The notes beneath the pieces are model-generated. The model saw only the letters and a program-made list of their open reading frames with translations, had not been told where the DNA came from and searched no databases. A stretch of DNA of 64,000 nucleotides from Woeseiaceae bacterium (GTDB taxonomy: Bacteria; Pseudomonadota; Gammaproteobacteria; Steroidobacterales; Woeseiaceae): contig JAJFKT010000035.1 of NCBI GenBank assembly GCA_021773075.1, positions 186,001 to 250,000 on the forward strand. The letters are read 5' to 3'. Shown piece by piece: positions 61,738-64,000 of the stretch. A program made the translations under genes and the position numbers. Positions within the stretch are counted from its first letter, which is position 1; every line of letters starts with the position of its first letter.

Positions 61738-63402
61738 TCAGTTCTCCAGACGGCAGCCTGGATCCAGGTTTTCCGGGCGAATCCACTTCGGATTGTCGGA
61801 TGTGTCGAATTCATCAGCATTAATGCTACCGCCCGTGACCCTGAGCCAGTCAATGAAAATGTCGCGGGTTAGTGGCTGACTTTCGTCGATCGGATAGCCG
61901 CCAACGGGCATGACAATATTTAGAATGTTGTCACCACCGGTTGCTATGTAATCATTGACCATAAGTTTGAGCGAATCAGTGTCGTTCACGACAAGGCCAT
62001 CAGCCAATGTAATTTCAACGCTCTGATTCAAATTGGTGCATTCGACTTTAACGGTCATGCCGCTGAAGCCAATGCTGTGCCGTCCGCGATGCGCCTGTTC
62101 CGCGATAACGCGCCGTAAATCAGCACCGCTTATATCGACTATCACCGCGCGGTTATCAAAAGGCGACAATTCGTAAACGCTGCCAAAACCCAAATCGCCT
62201 GCTGGCAGCCCTGTTCGTAGTCCACCAGCGACATTGTGAATTGCGACATCCACATCGAGAGACTCGTAAAGTGCTTTCGTAAACAGGTTCCCGAGCGCCG
62301 ACTCGGGATTTTCCTCGAGTGAAAATGGCGTATCGAGTCTTATTCCGATCTTCGCTTCACGTTTGTTCTTTGCAAGCTGTTCGGCCTTAGCAGCGATCTC
62401 GACGACGGCTAAATCCGGCTCAATACTCATACCCTCATACACGCCCTCAGCGACGACCGGCGTCGGTGGAAATATTCTCCGCTCCAAAATATCCCCCGAC
62501 TTCGGGTCGAGCGAAAAATCCACGCGACTAAACGCGCGAGTACTCGAGTAACTGGACGTGATGGCAATATCATTCACGACATGCGCGATTCCTTGATGCA
62601 CATGTCCAGCAATAATGTGATCAACGAGGCCGGCTGGGAGCTCACGCGCGACCTGGAATATTTCACTCGCTGCATTGCACGAAGAAAGATCATTCGGGTC
62701 GTCGAATTCGGTGCACTCGCCGCCAGCATGAGCGGCCACTATGACCATCGCGGCTCCAGCCTGACGCAGTGTTATCGCATACTCCTCAATTGCCGGCGCG
62801 AGCGCTGTAACTTCGAGACCCGTAACATTCAGCGCGAGCGTGCGCTGCAGCGCGCGCGATGCCATAACGCCGATAATGCCTATTTTTATTCCTTGCACTT
62901 CGACTATTGTGAATGGCCGTACGTTGTCCCAGCTAACGAGCTGGCCTGTTTGTTGATCTACGAGATTTGCGGCGAGGAGTGGATAATTCGCCTCTGCGGC
63001 ACGTTCCTTCAAGGCACCTCTTGGATCATGGCCGGCCTCGCTTGGCGTTGCAGCCGGACCACGTGGGCCGAAATCAAATTCATGATTACCCATCGCCGCC
63101 GCCGCATAACCGAGCGCGTTGAAGGCACTAACCATGGCCGCACCCTCTGACAAATTGGATTCAAGCGTGCCTTGCCACATGTCACCGGCATCAATCAGCA
63201 GAACCGTGCCGTTGTCCCTCTCACGCGCAGTGCGAATCGCATTCACATAGCCCGACATGCTCACAAGCCCGCCGCGCTCGCCGTTTGCTACGAACTGACC
63301 GTGCACGTCGTTGGTGCCGATGACTGAAACGGTAATGGGCGGCGGAGCCGAACAGGCCGCCAGTAACAAAATTGTCAGGAGTAGTGTCAGGTACCGGGTC
63401 AT
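61738..63402 (-). CDS. 5'-nucleotidase/UshA-like metallophosphatase lipoprotein
   Basis: A 554-residue lipoprotein with signal MTRYLTLLLTILLLAAC (C17). The calcineurin-like metallophosphatase domain has GTNDVHGQF, LIDAGDMWQG, GNHEFDFG, VAAHAGGE and IAGHVHQG. The C-terminal 5'-nucleotidase domain (from about 330) contains YELSPFDNRAV and GFSGMTVKV. Enzymes of this family hydrolyse nucleotides or cyclic nucleotides in the periplasm and recover phosphate and nucleosides. It is monocistronic by spacing. Confidence 0.92.
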   Translation of the reverse strand: MTRYLTLLLTILLLAACSAPPPITVSVIGTNDVHGQFVANGERGGLVSMSGYVNAIRTARERDNGTVLLIDAGDMWQGTLESNLSEGAAMVSAFNALGYAAAAMGNHEFDFGPRGPAATPSEAGHDPRGALKERAAEANYPLLAANLVDQQTGQLVSWDNVRPFTIVEVQGIKIGIIGVMASRALQRTLALNVTGLEVTALAPAIEEYAITLRQAGAAMVIVAAHAGGECTEFDDPNDLSSCNAASEIFQVARELPAGLVDHIIAGHVHQGIAHVVNDIAITSSYSSTRAFSRVDFSLDPKSGDILERRIFPPTPVVAEGVYEGMSIEPDLAVVEIAAKAEQLAKNKREAKIGIRLDTPFSLEENPESALGNLFTKALYESLDVDVAIHNVAGGLRTGLPAGDLGFGSVYELSPFDNRAVIVDISGADLRRVIAEQAHRGRHSIGFSGMTVKVECTNLNQSVEITLADGLVVNDTDSLKLMVNDYIATGGDNILNIVMPVGGYPIDESQPLTRDIFIDWLRVTGGSINADEFDTSDNPKWIRPENLDPGCRLEN

Positions 63403-63434
63403 GGATGCTGACTATACTACCTCTGACGCATTAG

Positions 63435-64000
63435 CTACTCATAACGCAAGGCGCGAATCGGGTTGGATCTCGCAATTTTGATGGCGTGCGCGGCAACCGT
63501 CCCCCATGCAAGCATGACGGCGATGAGCCCCGAGACCAGCAAGATCGGGATTGGTGTCTCGATTCGGTCGGCGAAGAAATTCAGATAGCTTTTTGACGCG
63601 AAGAATGCACCGGGCAAGGCGAACAACAAGGCCCAAAGCACCGGCGTCGAAAACTGCCAGACGAGCAGGCGTGCTATTTGTAAGGCGCTGGCTCCGAGAA
63701 CCTTGCGAACGCCGATTTCCTTGGTGCGCTGCGTTGCCATAAAAGCGGCGAGACCAAACAGTCCAATGAGTGCGAGCGACAATGCAACGAATGCAAACAC
63801 GCCGAGCGCAAGGTTCATGTATTTGAGGACCGCGTAGGTTTCTTCAAAGACTTCATCCAGAAACCTGCCCTGGATCGGATATTCTGGAATTACCCTATCC
63901 CAGACATCCTCGATAGCCTCGACCGAGTCCATGATGTTGCCACCTGTGATGCGGATGGATCCCACCCGCAGGGACGACGGCGAGTATTGGAAAAACCATG
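63435..64000 (-). CDS. FtsX-type ABC transporter permease, C-terminal part (cut by window end)
   Basis: The leftward frame is open to the window end. The visible 188 residues hold the last part of an FtsX/MacB-type permease: a MacB periplasmic end (DVWDRVIPEYPIQGRFLDE) and three helices around LALIGLFGLAAFMATQRTKEIGVRKVLGAS, the coupling motif to the ATPase. The protein ends SNPIRALRYE, which is typical. Such permeases work with an ABC ATPase to export peptides, lipids or antibiotics. The partner genes would lie outside the window. Confidence 0.88.
   Translation of the reverse strand, partial: WFFQYSPSSLRVGSIRITGGNIMDSVEAIEDVWDRVIPEYPIQGRFLDEVFEETYAVLKYMNLALGVFAFVALSLALIGLFGLAAFMATQRTKEIGVRKVLGASALQIARLLVWQFSTPVLWALLFALPGAFFASKSYLNFFADRIETPIPILLVSGLIAVMLAWGTVAAHAIKIARSNPIRALRYE

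Noticed and set aside
62581..63150. A 189-codon rightward open frame
   Set aside because: Antisense to the 5'-nucleotidase gene, whose metallophosphatase motifs are unambiguous.
1..64000. CRISPR arrays, tRNA/rRNA genes, insertion sequences, prophage
   Set aside because: No regularly spaced repeats, tRNA-like cloverleaf in the gaps, transposase or integrase motifs were seen in either strand. The only repeats are the 220-base duplication and the paralogous gene sets.

Overview
The window reads as chromosomal DNA of a marine-type, heterotrophic gammaproteobacterium, possibly of the Woeseiaceae/Chromatiales kind. This placement is an inference from gene content: five TonB-dependent receptors, many secreted c-type cytochromes, a YbiT ABC-F ATPase, and DeaD and DbpA helicases. 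GC content looks moderate. I saw no tRNA, rRNA, CRISPR array, insertion sequence or phage gene. No gap between genes exceeds 300 bases.

Layout. 0-6.7 kb: the end of one TonB receptor, a type II NADH dehydrogenase-like flavoprotein fused to a cyclic-nucleotide-binding fold, a tandem universal stress protein and a second TonB receptor. 6.7-10.0 kb: a divergent cluster of four secreted cytochrome P460-type proteins, a diheme cytochrome c and a 31-residue membrane peptide. 10.0-14.1 kb: two tandem paralogous membrane proteins that look like one-component regulators. 14.3-17.4 kb: an exported truncated haemoglobin followed by a bufferin operon (BufA-type precursor, DoxX, MNIO enzyme BufB, BufC) and a 38-residue membrane peptide. 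A 22-base element built on TAACnGTTA occurs upstream of both the P460 genes and the haemoglobin and ties these blocks together.

17.4-24.5 kb: a chimeric gene remnant made of a permease start and a duplicated thioredoxin end, then a thioesterase, the intact thioredoxin-like gene, a DUF1028 protein, a CadC/TolB-like regulator, two tandem secreted proteins and a broken DUF885 gene. 24.7-32.5 kb: two large TonB receptors, an AhpD-like protein, a DUF1579-like protein and a membrane-anchored peroxiredoxin-like protein.

32.5-46.1 kb is the most unusual part. A TonB receptor, a sulfotransferase and an FAD oxidoreductase run leftward. Divergent from them are three tandem flavin-dependent halogenases with intact catalytic residues. 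Facing the halogenases are an Asp/Asn beta-hydroxylase with a seven-cysteine tail and a three-domain sulfotransferase/hydroxylase/TPR fusion. I read this as a candidate halogenation-hydroxylation-sulfation locus coupled to outer-membrane uptake; its substrate cannot be told from the sequence.

46.2-64 kb: an acyltransferase-SGNH protein, a sensor kinase whose phospho-acceptor His is replaced by Asn, a lipoprotein arylsulfotransferase, an aminotransferase, two DEAD-box helicases flanking a GST, a NYN nuclease-like gene, ybiT, a phospholipase D-family enzyme, a small membrane protein, a second acyltransferase, a 5'-nucleotidase lipoprotein and the end of an FtsX-type permease cut by the window edge.
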